Origin: Hygrophila difformis
Taxonomy: Eukaryota; Streptophyta; Magnoliopsida; Lamiales; Acanthaceae
Assembly: GCA_030278955.1 (NCBI GenBank)
Contig: JAOANR010000010.1
Coordinates: forward strand, 21,854,444 to 21,918,443
Reading direction: 5' to 3'
Length of the DNA stretch: 64,000 bases
The position numbers and the translations under genes are program-made. Of this stretch, positions 23,927-36,179 are shown piece by piece. Every line of letters starts with the position of its first letter. The stretch's first letter is position 1. Below the pieces are notes generated by a model. That model saw only the letters and a list, made by a program, of their open reading frames with translations. It was not told the origin of the DNA and made no database searches.

Positions 23927-25096
23927 TTAGGAGATCGGCGTTTGGGAGGATTTTTTGGTTTGTTTGAATCAGCAGCAGCTTAATAGGTTTATGGCAGACA
24001 AAATAAGATGGACCAAAGAGGGAAATGGTATTTTTTTTCGAGCAGGTCTTGCTGGTACAGATTTGAGGGGGAAGGGGTGAGTGAGAAGAGATGGCTCTGG
24101 CGGAGGCTCTGGAAGATGAGGTGCCCGGTGAAAGTGAAGCTGTTGGTTTGGAAAGTATTGAAGGAAGCTCTTCCCGTGCGTATGGCATTTGTGAGAAGAG
24201 GGTGCCTGAATTTGAATCAAGCTTTATGCCCCTGGTGTGGAGATGATACTGAGACGTCGGATCATATATTGAGCAAGTGCATGGTTTCGGTTGATCTTTG
24301 GTATAAAGGAGTGAAATGTTTTGGTGTATCCTGGGTGATGCCTGAGACGGTAATAGGGCTGTTGGAAGGGTGGCTGGGATTCCAGCCGTGTCATGGGAAG
24401 GAGGAGGCGTGGCTGCTTGTCGGGGCGGCCACCTTGTGGACGATATGGAAATGGAGGAATCTTGCAGTGTTTAGGGGTCAAGCTGTCGATGTGAACTTGA
24501 TGGCAGAGAAAACCAGGTGGAGGGTGGGTCTATGGTGGCAGGCGGCCATGGGGGGAATGGGAGCCTATTCGGCTTGTCTGGACTCAAATTTTCCAGGGTG
24601 TCTTGTGTCAACGCATAGGGGTAAGACCAAAGTAGCTCGTGGGGGATTGATATGGGAGCGCCCAGGCCTTGGGTGGTGGAAGGTTAATACCGACGGGTCT
24701 TCCCTGGGGAACCCTGGTCAGTCCGGAATCGATGGAGTCATTAGGAACTCCGAGGGCGAAGTCTTATATGTGATCTCAGAAAATATAGGTATTACAGACT
24801 CGTCTGAAGCCGAGGTAATGGCAATAAATACGGTTTGTAAGGCCCTTGCACGGGATCAGGGATTCCCTCTCCCAAGATTGGTGTTTGAATGTGATTCACA
24901 AAATGTGGTTTTATGGATGAATGATCCGGAGAGGATACCGTGGAGATTTCATAAGCTGATGGGGCCAATTATGGATTTGCTGAAATGTGCAGGGGAGGTA
25001 AGGGTTAAACATATATTTCGAGAACGTAATGAGATGGCGGACATGTGGGCCAGAAAAGGTGCGGCAGGAGAAGAAAGGGTGGAAGCTTGGCTGTAG
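23927..25096 (+). pseudogene. LINE ORF2 C-terminus: zf-RVT and RNase H
   Basis: LINE-type sequence (DKIRWTKEGNGIFF) reaches a T-run near 24030, where the frame shifts again. A 362-codon frame then carries it to the stop at 25096. zf-RVT: CPWCGDDTETSDHILSKC (24227-24280). RNase H of the plant LINE type: VNTDGSSLGNPG (first Asp), SSEAEVMAI (Glu), FECDSQNVV (Asp), and NEMADMWA (last Asp) near 25032. The enzyme would remove RNA from the RNA/DNA hybrid. The catalytic set is kept although the gene is broken upstream. Confidence 0.9.
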
Positions 25097-25373
25097 GCTT
25101 TAGGAGTTCTATGTACTGAGGCTGTTCGTGTCCAGGGGTGCTGCTTCTGATTTTTATGACAGTCGATTAAGCAGGCATTAGATGGGAAATTGAGATTAGG
25201 GCATTTTCAAGGAGCTGTTGTTATATCATCGATGTTGAGGCCAGGGAGGATGTGGTTTGCTTGGGGAGTAAAAGAGACGGGATAATATTGGCTTTGCTTG
25301 TTCGGTCTATCTCTTTTTCTTTTTGCAGGTGAAATATTCATAATGGGATTGGTGAAGCTTTTAGGGTAAATCC
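25097..25373 (+). other. LINE 3' untranslated region, truncated
   Basis: Non-coding GT-rich sequence follows the RNase H stop. No poly-A or short tandem tail is present before the Y-type LTR, which fits the Y insertion having removed or displaced the tail. The exact LINE/Y boundary (25373/25374) is inferred from a TG at 25374. Confidence 0.5.
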
Positions 25374-27129
25374 TGCTACAATACTCTCAACAATCTTTAC
25401 ACTATATTCTTATAGGATTGCTAAAGAGCTTGCCTAATTTTCCTACCGAAAGCGCACGGTATCAAGCTGCAGTATTTATTTTATTGTCGGGATCGTTCGT
25501 TCGAGAGTTACACGATAGAAGCGTTTTAATAGAATTATGAATATCAGAACTCAACATTTATCTATGGTTCATGAATGGTGTGGTAAGATTGTGAAATCTA
25601 TTAATGCTAAAAACACAGAAAGTAAATTGCATAGAAATGTAAAAGAAGCTAAAATTGGAACTAAGTAAAATGTATGCATGTAGATGGCTTTATGATTCAT
25701 GAGTTAAAAATCATATAGACTCGGACAAACAAATGAAATAAGAATATGATGAGACTATCATACTTCAATGGTCTAAAATAGGATGAAAGCTCATTGAGAT
25801 AACAAATCCTCTACGCAGGTTTATCAAATCTTCATGTCTTAAATCACTTCCCAAGACAGGTACTTGTGATTCAGTGTCATGACATTCTAAGCTCTGAAAT
25901 CATGGAATACCCCCATTATAGAATAATCGATCAGACTCATTCTATAGCTAGTGCTCCCAGAATTGTCACTTAATCTGTCTCTTTCAAATTCAGATTAAGC
26001 CTTTGAAAACTCAAGGTCACATCTAGTTCATCTCATAATCATCTGAACTTGAAGTTGTTCTCTACATTGTTCTGAATAAGATTAGAATCCACATGACCCT
26101 ATATTGGATGTCCTCTACAAGAAATAGAAAAGCAAATATTTAAATCTATCATCCAATGGTTTCATGAGACCTAACTTCTCAGAATAATTCCTTCAAGTAG
26201 TTGTAAGAAATAATAGTCATGTAAGTGTATCAAGATGAAATTGCTATTCAAAATCTTTGACTTATCCAGACTACTCAGATTCATACAGATGTTCTAGCAT
26301 GAGAAATCTCTGTAAACAATTCCAAATATCCATGACTTGACTCAGGATTAATGAAATTCTGAAAGAATACTTAATCTCCTACCCATAGCGTATAGTGCAT
26401 ACCATAAAGCTATGAACCCTGGAAATTACCCTTCTTAGAATCTCACTAATTACTTGGGACAAAAGATGGTTTTTGAAACATCTTTCCCTTTTAAACGACA
26501 GGTACTCAATGCCCAACTTAAGAACAAGTTTGTTCTTAATCACCCTGAGTAAACAATGATTGAGAAAACTGATATCATCATCATTCTCAATTAGCTACTG
26601 AAAATGCTTAGATGAATTCAAATTATGAACTACAAGTTTATATTTAAGAAATAGGATTACTCATCATAATCTGGGAAACATCCCAAAATATCATAGGTAT
26701 AAGTAGTATTATATGTATAAAGAAACGATGAGGGTTCTGAATCCTCTTAATGAAAATGCTAGAGTGCTTCAAGAATATAGGCTGAAGCTAGACAGAATTA
26801 GGAAATAGGTTTCCTATGAAAAAGATTTGCGAAACAATTCTGCAAAATAAGTGTCCAAGGTAGCTCGCAGTAACTATCTTGGGTTTCAAACTATGAACAC
26901 TCTCGTTTTCCGCGCGCTATATTTGTAAAGCGTGGAGGGAGCTATTATTCAAAGAATATTCCTCAGATGTGGTTAGTACAGAGAAGTAAGTTTCTCGCGA
27001 TGAAATCTACAGAAATGCGGCGAGAGTACTCAATTCCCGTTTATAGAATAAATGCTATATACTTATATGAAATAATTAATTGGCTTCCTAAAGATAAGAA
27101 CCAATTCTAGTTATATACCAGAATATTTC

Positions 27130-27232
27130 CTCGCTTTGTCAAAAGATCAAAGCGTGAATACCGATATACTCAGTTTCTGATTAAGAAGTTGAGAAATTCC
27201 CTCGCATCATTCTAATAAGAATGTAGCGAGAA
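27130..27232 (-). repeat. CTCGC/GCGAG hairpins in Y LTR (part of a larger set)
   Basis: CGCTTTG/CAAAGCG arms lie at 27132-27154. CTCGC...GCGAG lies at 27201-27230 with an inner ATTCT/AGAAT pairing. Others occur near 26905-26935 and 26995-27025. The 62242-64000 copy has the same type with different stem bases. Confidence 0.6.
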
Positions 27233-28123
27233 TAATTTCCTTATATGAAGGTAGATTATTAAATTTTACATGTCCCCCTTTCTTTATTCTTTCTCAGAAT
27301 GAAGCGAGGATATAGAATCGAATCCCTTGAAAAATTGAATATTGTAATTATGTCATTCTCAAAGATTATCACACCATGATTAACACTGTGTGGGTCTTTC
27401 AGAACTCATATCAATGAATAACATTGATCCGTAGTTGTTGCATTGAGAATTAAGATCAATGTATAACAACAGTCGAATTATTTCTAACGAGAATCAGTAA
27501 TTCTACCAAGATTAAACCTAACTCGACATCAACATTCAGATTTCACAGAATCTTATGGTTAATCAATCAGAAATTTGAAAGATGCACTTCAAGCACAATC
27601 CTGCAGATCCAATTAACATTTCCAATCCGAATTCATAATCTGAACATCGAAATTGAGGCCTGTTCTACTCCAAACAGAATCAATGAATTATAATTTCCAA
27701 CTGTAATCATTTAAAATTGCAACTTTCAGAGATAAAACAAGAAATTCGAAAACAATCTTCTTTCATATATCATAAATTGCACGGAAATTGAAAACAAGTA
27801 CACCTGGACGTCCGATTTGAATCAGAACTTGCGAATTTAAATCAGCGAAGTCGGAAAACTAAATGATGATCGCCTCGATGGATGAACAAGATCATTCCGA
27901 CGTCAATCTTCATTCCAGAGTACTCTAAACTATTCTACTAACATAATCGAAGAAAAATCTAACTGCGAAAAGAAAATCAAACTACTAATCTGAGAAACAC
28001 AGATTTAATTGCGCAAAAAATAAACCCTAACTACCTACCTACGAAAAACTCTAAGTAAACGGGAGAGTGATATGAGCTATTCTCTCTGTTCTCCAGTTGT
28101 TATGAGCTGATCACCCACGGAGT

Positions 28124-28133
28124 CTATTTATAG
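28124..28133 (-). promoter_or_regulatory. TATA box of Y LTR
   Basis: CTATAAATAG on the minus strand is followed by gctcataacaactgg and a conserved stretch (gagaatagctca) shared with 62870-62895 downstream of the TATA at 62831. Conservation of box and spacing in two diverged LTRs supports a real core promoter. Confidence 0.75.
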
Positions 28134-28677
28134 ATCTGTTGGAATAACTACCTCCAGCTTGGGAAAATAACTGCTCGCTTCTTGGAATAACTCTTGCCTC
28201 TCGCGGCGTTCTTTATCAATACGAGCTCTTGCTGTGGCGAGACAGTCTTGATGTGGCTTCTTCTCGCTTTAATCTTGTAACTTCTTGAGCTCGCTTAACT
28301 TTTACTCCCACGCGATGTTGATCTGGTTGTCGCGTGGCCTCTGATTCTGCGACTTCACTTGATCTTGTCCAGATTTCAGCTCAAGGCTTCCCGCGATATC
28401 CCCCCTTCCTTCCTCGCAGTGTTTTGCTGTGATCTTTCATCCTGCTCAACAAGGCGAGTATTAATGCAGATAAAAACATGGCGAGCATTACTGAAGCAGA
28501 AATCTACAACTTTCAAGTTATTTCATGCAATTTTCACTCATTCTCCTAATCCTGATCTTTACAGAATTTTTCCATATCTTTTCCATTTTCTGACCAAAAA
28601 TCTAGGAGAATGCTATCAATTATTGTTCTTAAGACACATAATTGGACGAAAATGGCAGTCAAAAGTGACTGTCATCA

Positions 28678-28692
28678 CCATCCTCACATTTA
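28678..28692 (-). other. Element Y polypurine tract
   Basis: TAAATGTGAGGATGG on the minus strand directly precedes TGATGACAG. It is the same tract that precedes the X 3' LTR (61645-61661). Confidence 0.8.
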
Positions 28693-29746
28693 GAACCACT
28701 TGTCCTCAAGCGGTAGGAAACTTGTAAAGTTTCAAAGAACAAGTCCAATTTGTGGCTTCCGAAAATAAGAATAATTTGTGAAATCTTTTATTGTATCTTT
28801 GCCTTCTCTATTCCAACCATCTCAAGCTCAACTCATTCAACCGATTGATACTTCATACCTGATTTCTAATTCACCAGACTTCATGAAAGTATTGACAAAG
28901 GTGATTTGCATTTTTGTGAATTATTGTTTTGTCCTTCAGTCAGTCAAATTTCTCCTTTCACGCTCAATCCTGTCCAATTCATGTGCATACTTCATGCTTC
29001 TGAATTTTTAGCCAAAAACTGCAAAAGATTTTTTTTTTTTGAAAGGGGTGGCTTTTCATGGCTTTCAATAGCTCGGTTTCACATTATCAAGAGGAGTTTC
29101 ATGTCCTGGCATTGCAGATGAAACTTCAACTCCCCTACCCTTGACCTTGCTTTTTTTTAAAAGTCTTCAACTCATAGATCAGAGGGGTAGCTGTGCCAGC
29201 TATATATATCCACTTTGTTTTACCACTTTTGTTTCTATTTTTCCCTTTTATTCTGGCCTTAAATCCATCATTCACTAGTATGCACACTCATCTTCCAAGA
29301 GAGACTAGATTAGATTAATCTTCCTAACCTTGGTGCAATATGTTATTTATAATATGCAAATCACTGAAGTCAATAAAATCACAAAATCTTCAAATTATTC
29401 CTCTAGTAATGGCATCAATCAATCTCAAAGCATTCAGCCCTTAACAGTTGTCAAAAGTGGCTCTATATGCAGAATTTTTAGTAGAAAATAAACATTTCCA
29501 AAATCAGCCACTTAGACTCAATCTTCTACTACTTCATTGATTTTCCATACCATCTTAAGATTCTGGTTCCAGTTATTCAAACATAAAGTTCATACAGAAA
29601 CTCTACTCACAGAATAAACAAAGACTTAACTCTAGACAGATATGAAACAAAGAGAAATTCAATTGATAAGAAGAATTAAAAAGAAAATGAAGGAAAAATA
29701 TTATGCAGAAAATAAAAAGGTCCAGGAAAACTCCCCTGCAGTTTCA
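28693..29746 (-). other. Element Y non-coding 3' internal region
   Basis: AT-rich sequence between the end of the broken gene and the PPT. Small frames here (28778-29121 on +) show no recognisable protein. I see no other feature. Confidence 0.6.
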
Positions 29747-31267
29747 TTATGGCCCTGCATCACTGCTTGGATCTTTTGGTGGAATCGAGGGTGGTTTCTT
29801 CAGGTCTGAAACTAGGTTAGCAAGAATTTCCACCAACTTTGTGTTGTTCTGCTGTTCCTGTTTCCTTATTTCCATGTCCCTCTCTCTCTCTTGCCTTCTT
29901 TCTTCCAGCTCTTCTTTCCTCAACCTTTCAAATCTCTCCATTTCTTCTCTTCTCATTCTCTCTTGCCTATCCCACTCTTCTTTCCTAATCTTTTCCTGTC
30001 TTTCCATCTCCTCCTTCCTGAGCTTCTCCTCGATTTGAATTCTAGTGTGCTCAAGTTCAATCCTCTTCTGCTCCATCTCTCTTTGGATGTGCTTGTCTTC
30101 TGACATGGTTTTAACCAGCATCTCCATGGATTGTGCAAAACTCTGAATTGAGGTGCTCATATTCTGAGATTCATCCACTGATATTGTATTCCTCAATGGT
30201 TGCCTTAAAATTTGAGATGGTGCAGAAGTATTCTCATATTCGTCATCCTCAGGAATAGGATTCAATGCAAGAGATGCTGATGATATCTTCTTCCTTTTGA
30301 CTGCAGCTCTAGATTGAGATGATTTTGATTTGGAAGGAAGCTTAGAATGTTTCTCTTTAGGAGATGGTACTTTAGATCCTGATCCTTCTGAGAGCTGTTC
30401 CTCCAGGTCTGGCATTTCATAAACCAATTCTCCCCTTAGAGTATCTATTGGTAATGGAATAGGAGGGTCTATCTTTATAATTTCTATGAGAAATGGTGTC
30501 ATTGACACTCCTTGTCTTTCACATAATCTTCTAATGAGATTTGGGTAGGCCAGTGCTGCATCTTCCCCAACTCTCGATTTGATGACACTGAGTATATGGT
30601 GTGCAGCACTACACTTCTTCCCTGACCATAATAGAGCAAATCCTTCAAAAGTTCCAGCAGATGGTCCTTGAAAGTTAGTGGTGGGTCTGAGCTTTGAGTA
30701 GTAGAAATCAAGTGTTGGCAGATATTCAGGTTTCAAATTCTTCAAGGGAATCTTATTCTGCTCAGTTCCTCTGTGTTGAACAGAATCCTAATGCCATTTT
30801 CCTCGCATTAGCCAGTTTGATCCCTTGAGTCTTTTTCCTTAAAAGAATTTCTGACCCGACTTCTGGTTGCTCAAGTAGAGGTGCTTGAATCAGTTCATTC
30901 AGAGTTTCTACAGTGACTTGCACTGTTTTACCCCTGATCCATGTTGTCTCAGCCTCTACATCAAAATTAGCATAGAACTCCCTGGTCAACTCTACATAAC
31001 CACATTTGTTGTTATGCCTCATAAATATGTCCCATTCGTTGATCCTCTCCAATAATTAATGCATTTATGGCTCAAATATTTAGGATGAAATCCTTTATCT
31101 GGAACAATCATCTTAGACATTGCCAAGTAGTTCTCCAATGATTCTTTTCTTCCATTAAATTTAACCCTGATTTCCTCCTCAGTGAACTCAGTTTTCTTTT
31201 CAATGCTATCAGGAATTGGCAACCTTACTTTTGAACTATTCTTTCCCCAATAGCTCAAGGGCAACAA
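29747..31267 (-). pseudogene. Element Y gene, 3' half: putative plant transposon protein domain plus coiled coil
   Basis: Three frames read in order on the minus strand: 31267-31019, 31052-30762 and 30745-29747. The first two hold FHPKYLSHKCINYW, ERINEWDIFM, ELTREFYANF and TWIRGKTVQVTVETLNELIQAP. The third holds YYSKLRPTTNFQG, AAHHILSVIKSR and LIRRLCERQGV, then a basic linker. Its C-terminal coiled coil (about residues 215-310) is rich in E/R/K with EEMERQEKIRKEEW-like repeats. The pattern matches the family annotated as putative plant transposon protein (PF20167-like by recall), common in plant retroelements. Frame breaks near 31040 and 30760 make it a pseudogene. Its biochemical role is not known to me. 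Confidence 0.6.
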
Positions 31268-31552
31268 TTCTGGAACTTCTCTTCCTGGTGAAGATCCTTC
31301 AGAAGTATCTGATTCACTTTCTTCGGATTCTTGTGCTCCTTCTTGGTCATTTCCAGCATTTCCACTACCCTCACCCTCAGCTTGATTTCCCTCTTGAACT
31401 GGTTCTGCATTGTCATCCTGAGCATGATCTGAGTCCTCCTCTTGGACCTCCTCAGGTTCATGATTTTGAGGATCACCTATGTCTGACTCAAAGAGTACTG
31501 AGGTGCTGGTGTCTATCTTCTCAGTGACCTCTAGGCTTTGTTGGTTCAGGAT
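31256..31552 (-). pseudogene. Element Y gene: acidic linker, frame-broken
   Basis: The minus-strand sequence between the two better conserved halves encodes an acidic Glu/Ser/Asp-rich stretch that changes frame at least once (DTSEGSS and PGREVPELLPLSYWG leading into the next piece). It links the Gln/Glu-rich N-terminal half to the conserved domain. Confidence 0.45.
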
Positions 31553-32815
31553 TTATGTGGGTTCCTCCTGTGTTGATTCATTCATCAGAAGTAAAACAGC
31601 AGAAGGTCCTGCAACAGCATTGTTCTGAATTCCAAAATGTTCTTCTGTCTTCTTCTTCTGATCTTCTATCCATGCAGAATCACACATTCTTGAAACTGAT
31701 CTCTGGAGTACTTCATTTCTGATTTGAGGTGGAAGAACCCATGGATTCGTCTGACTCCCAGCAATTGCTTGTGTTTCTGTCTGTTGGTTAGAACTCTGCC
31801 CAACCAAGCACTCTTTTTGCTGTGTCTCTGTAGTTATTCCTTGGAATGCAACTGTTTGTTCTTCTTGACTACCCTGAATCTCATTTCTCTGCACTTCTTC
31901 TCTGTAGGCTTGAAGTGCTAATGGACTTGGTTCTACTTCTCGCTCAGAGCTCAGATGATGCTTGACTTTCTCCAATTCCAACTCAAGCTTCTCTGCATAT
32001 TCATTTGCCTGTTCTGCTAAAGTATGTACATTTCCTCCTTCTCTGGCTAACTTTCTGAACTTTTTAATTGATCCCTCCAGAGATAAAGACATATTTCCTA
32101 TAGTAGTCCCATGCAAATTCATATCATCAAAATCTTGGAGATCCTTGAAGATTCCTTCCTGAATTGTATTCTCCATCAATTCATTAACTTGCTCAAAAAC
32201 TTCCACATCATCAATACTTTGCATTGGTGGTGGATTGTGTTCAGACTGTTCTGCTGCCTCAAAAAGTCTGTCCATTTCCTTGAAGGGGTCTTCAAAAGTT
32301 TGTTGTTCAACTCCTTTTTCTGGTAATCCTTCTAAGTTGACCTGACTCTGAATAAAGGCTCGCTTAACTTGAGCTTGCTGATCTTCAATCTGTTTCTCCA
32401 AATCCTCTTCTGTAGGAGCTTGAGTCTGATGAAATTCAGTGATTGCAAGAGTTGATCCCTGTGGCTCAGGTTGAGGTTGATAAATGCACAATTTCCAACC
32501 TTCAGGATCTATGTTATGTGCTTCCATATTATTCTCAGGAGTATGTTGTATTCCTCCTGTGAAGGGCACTATTCCCAGAGTTGGTTCCACCTTCTCTTCA
32601 TCAGAGCTGGTGTCGTACCTCACATACTTTGACTTCCTAGCCATCATTCTGAGTTTCTTTACAGGTTTGTCTGGTTCTTTTTCTTGTTGAATCACTTTCT
32701 CAGAGTTGAGTCCTTGCTGCACGGATTCCCCTGGAACAACCTCCTGTTTCTTGGGTTCCTCTGGATTAAGTTCTTGCTGTTTGGCACGCAATTTCCCTTT
32801 CCTTTGGTACTGCAC
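31553..32815 (-). pseudogene. Element Y gene, middle: Gln/Glu-rich, low-complexity
   Basis: The frame is 420 codons. It has no catalytic motif that I recognise. It is hydrophilic, with Q/E/P-rich segments, an acidic stretch near YDTSSDEEKVEP, and a helical segment (AEQANEYAEKLELELEKVKHHL) likely to form a coiled coil. It overlaps the next frame upstream (32692-33570) by about 120 bases, where homologous reading must switch frame. It could be the middle of a single long non-catalytic protein. Confidence 0.5.
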
Positions 32816-33797
32816 AACTTCCTTCTCTTCTGAGATGGCTGCATCAATTCCCTATTTTTATCCAACAACTTCTTTGTTTCTGGAGTTCCTCCAATCGGAC
32901 CCATAACTTCCTTAAGTGTTGGTTCTTCATTATGTTTCCTCTTTTTAGATGACTGACTAGTCTGTTCATCCTCAAGTTTCTTGTCCTTGCTCCTACTCCC
33001 TCTTCTCCTTCTGACTAAAGGTATTTCATCTGAGGGACTAATATTAGGAGCAACTGACTTTCTCTTGTGAGAAGATACTTTCTTCTTCTTCTTCTTTTCT
33101 TCTTCAGATCGAAGAAACTCTTCCCATTCTTGATTTCGCTGTTTCTGTTGTTTCAAATAATAATCAACATCAGCTTGAAGTTCATCCTCCGCTACAACTT
33201 CTTCAGGTTCTTCTTTGATTTGAAAATTCATGCCCAAATCTCTAAGTAAAAAGTTCATTCCTTCTCTGTTTGAATACTTTTCATTCCATGCATCCCAATA
33301 ATCAATGATTACCTGCTGAATTCTTCCCTGTGCCTGATCAGTATAAGGTCTATGCTCTTTGTATGCATTTTCCCTGCACATACTGTCATATCGCTTATAC
33401 TTCTGTACGAATTCCTTCTTCCTCTCCCGCATAAATCCATTAACTTTTTGTTTGAGAGGTAGTGGTAATTTCTTCATGACCTTGTTCGGTCTATCAGTGA
33501 TGAGAAGGTCTGCATCTGCATCTGTTATTGTTGGGGCCGAAACTTTCTTGAAATTCACTGTAGGCTCCAACCCTTCATTAACAACAGATTCTCTGAAAAT
33601 ATTTCTTACTATGTTCTGCGGTGTTTGCTTTGCATCTGATCTTTGCTTCCTGTTCTTTCCATTCTTTCAGCTTCTCTCTCTTGTGCATCCTTGACCCATG
33701 CCTGTTGTTCTGGCATTAAATCAGCGAAACTTTCTAATGCAAATTCTTCATTCGGCTTCCTTTCTAATCCTGGCCTAAGAATTCTTTTCTTAAGATC
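32692..33797 (-). pseudogene. Element Y gene, 5' part, cut by element X
   Basis: Reading on the minus strand starts at the X insertion with DLKKRILRPGLERKPNEEF, shifts frame near 33650, and continues as a 292-codon frame (33570-32692). It is rich in Lys/Arg/Glu, with KKKKKKVSSHKRKS and RRRRGSRSKDKK resembling nuclear localisation signals. There is no RNA-binding knuckle and no enzymatic motif. The true start codon is lost beyond 33797. Confidence 0.5.
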
Positions 33798-34257
33798 TGA
33801 TAATGGCCAAAATTGACCATTATTTTCAATCTATTTCCGTGTCTAATACGGACATTTGATCGCATCCCGGTCTTATTTAAATAAGAAAGTAGTTGAATTT
33901 GACAGATATATGCAAATTTGTATAAATAATAAGCTGGTATTGAAAAACATAAAAATATTGTTATTTTATTACATTTTATGTTAAAAAATCCAAAAACATG
34001 ATAAAAATATTAAAAACCCCACGTTTGATAATTATGGTTTGTAATGTCTGTTCGGTGGAACATGGGTCCATTTAACGGAGTACAAGCAAAATAATCAAGT
34101 GGAATAAATATTTATCTATATATTAATTTATACTTAGATGTATATATTTATAATTTATATGTTTGTTTTTAATTCTGTTTTCTGCTATAATTTAAACAAT
34201 AATTGGTCCACTAATCACTTTTTATTTAAAATAATTGCAGGAGATTTGATTTAATTA

Positions 34258-34375
34258 AGTCCAAGAGTTGAAGTCCAATCCAATTCAACAGTCCAAACAT
34301 TCAGTCCAAATCCCATTCAAGCCCAATCATCCCTTAGCCCAACCCTACTCAAACCCTAACCCCAACCCTAATTTC
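34258..34375 (+). promoter_or_regulatory. Site-II and telo-box cluster in X LTR
   Basis: AGCCCA occurs near 34320 and 34337, and AAACCCTAA near 34352, after several gtccaa words. The cluster is followed by a GCCGCC-rich block. The same order occurs in the LTR of unrelated element D (10361-10445). Role inferred from known plant promoter motifs. Confidence 0.5.
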
Positions 34376-35349
34376 CACCTCCTCGCCGCCGGCGCCGCCG
34401 CCGCCGGCCGGCGGCCACAGCCACCTCCGAACCTCCATCTCCGTCGTAGCCCCCTACCCTCCGTCCAGTTTCCCAGCCGCCGCCGCACGCGCGGCCAACA
34501 CCAAGCCTTCAACCCCCATCCCGCCACCTCCGTCCTTTTCCAGTCTCCTCGCCTCAACTCATCTCCCCTCAGCGCCCACCTCCGTCCTCCGTCGCCTCAC
34601 GCCATCACCCACCACCGAGCCCCGGCCTCCATCTCCCTCATTTCCAGATTCCGGCCAACAACCACCAATCTCTCCACCGCCGAACGCCCTTCTTCAACCT
34701 CACCTCCGAGAGTTCTCCACCAACTCCAACAACCAGCGCCACCAACTCCGGCCATCTCCTCCATCAAGCCCGTCGCCCAATCCACAGCCGCCGCATCGCC
34801 GCTCTTCGCCTCCACAACCACCCCAAATCCCCAATTGCAGAAAACAAAAGAGAAGAAGGAAATGGAAGGGAAACTGGAAACGAAACAGAAGAAAAATTAG
34901 GAGAAGAAAACTGGAAAGAAACGAGAGAGAAGAAGGAAAGAGAGAAGAATGAGAAAAAGAAATGAGAGAGGAGAGAAGAAAAGAAAGAGGGGAGAGAGAG
35001 GAAATTAAACATTTTGTCGCGATAGACCCTTTGTCGCGATAGAGTGTTCCGCGACCAAGTGCTCCGTGACCAAAAAAATAGTTAGGGACTGGGAGTATCA
35101 AGACACATAATTTTGTCGCGGAACAATGTTCCGCGACAAAATGTGTAACGCGACCGCGACCAGAGACAGGCTCCCTCACGTGACACCCCATCTCCAATTT
35201 CAAATTTCCCCACATGCTCAAACAACCAGGAGCTCCCAGGACTTGAGGTCCCGCTGGGTAGGGAAATTTTGTCCTATCTTGCTGGACTCAAGCTCCCGCC
35301 CCCTGCTGCAAGAATTTGAATGTTAAATGGGCCTAGGGTTTTGCTCCAC

Positions 35350-35357
35350 CTATAAAT
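35350..35357 (+). promoter_or_regulatory. TATA box of X LTR
   Basis: CTATAAATAG (35350-35359) lies mid-LTR, followed within 40 bases by ccttgaacagtagccgcaca. This is consistent with a Pol II core promoter for genomic RNA. Confidence 0.65.
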
Positions 35358-36179
35358 AGCTGTTTTGTTCCCTTGAACAGTAGCCGCACAATGTAAAAAA
35401 TTCATATATTGTTCTTGGAGACAGTGTGGTCTCAAGTAGTGTAGGGTAGCTAGATTAATTTTACGTAATGTAGTTTTTATCCTAGCTTTAGCTTTAATTC
35501 CTGTTTCTTAGTTTATAGTTGAGTTGTTAGTTGTAGCTAGCCACATTTTATATTTTTTTACAGCTTTTTAGATTAGATTTTTGGTTTAAAACATTCAAGT
35601 AATGGGTGTTTTTGGACATGTTTTAGTTTATGGTAAATAATGCAAGAAAATGGTTTCAAAAATCTGTTGTGGTCTTGTTTTCATGTCTGGTTTCCTGTTT
35701 TGATTTTATTTTTGGTCACTTGACCAATTTATTTTTATGTTTTAGATAGTTTTTTAATTTTTATTTATTTATGCATATATTTTGTGTTGCATTATTCCCG
35801 TCTTAATCCCACGGATTAAGACGCAAACCCCGAGTTTCCAATATAAGGGGTTATGCTGCCAAAATTTTATAAAATTTTTAAAACCCTTTGTCGCCATACA
35901 CTTTGTCGCGGACCCACGGTCCGCGACACACAACCCTGTTTAGCGACAGAGGACCCAACTCTTGCATTTTGTCTGCATGGCTTTTGTCGCGGAACCTTTG
36001 TCGCGGAACCATGCTCCGCGACAAAATCTTATTCCGAGACAGAAAATTATGTCTTGCCATTATTTTAAAACCCCTTGGTCGCGATGCAACCTTTGTCGCG
36101 GACCCACGTTCCGCGACAAAACCCTTGATTAGCGACCAAGGACCCAAATACTTGTAATTTTATTCTGGGAGGACTCTGT

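Larger units (their letters stand above)
7851..25373 (+). mobile_element. L1-type LINE, degenerate, split by element D
   Basis: The LINE pieces are 7851-9710 and 22514-25373, and removing D rejoins the RT reading frame. Domains in order: the end of a basic ORF1-like segment, an apurinic-type endonuclease (EN), a linker, reverse transcriptase with YADD, zf-RVT, and RNase H. Several frameshifts and stops show it is dead. The 5' end is lost at the X-type LTR (7850/7851). The 3' end is cut by the Y element near 25373, and no poly-A tail is seen. The bases are notably GGG-rich compared with its AT-rich neighbours. Confidence 0.9.
25374..28677 (-). repeat. Element Y 3' LTR
   Basis: On the minus strand it begins TGATGACAGTCAC (28677) directly after the PPT. 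It contains a TATA box (28133-28124) and a GTGCGCTTTCGG block (about 25458-25447). It probably ends in TAGCA at 25374. A diverged relative on the other strand starts at 62243. Many hairpins with CTCGC/GCGAG arms are scattered through it. The 3' end is tentative because no target duplication can be checked. Confidence 0.75.
25374..33797 (-). mobile_element. Element Y: long-LTR retrotransposon, 5' part missing
   Basis: Read on the minus strand: a broken protein-coding region (33797 to 29747), a non-coding 3' region, a PPT (28692-28678) and the 3' LTR (28677 to about 25374). Element X interrupts it at 33797/33798, so its own 5' LTR and primer site are not seen here. PPT and U5 words (gtgcgctttcgg) resemble those of X, so Y is a related lineage. 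No RT, integrase or protease is visible, so the known part is non-autonomous. Confidence 0.75.

Noticed and set aside
34268..34900. A 210-codon + strand frame in the X LTR
   Set aside because: Pro/Ser/Asn/Gln low-complexity product from site-II and C-rich repeats; no domain; same kind of sequence as the D LTR.
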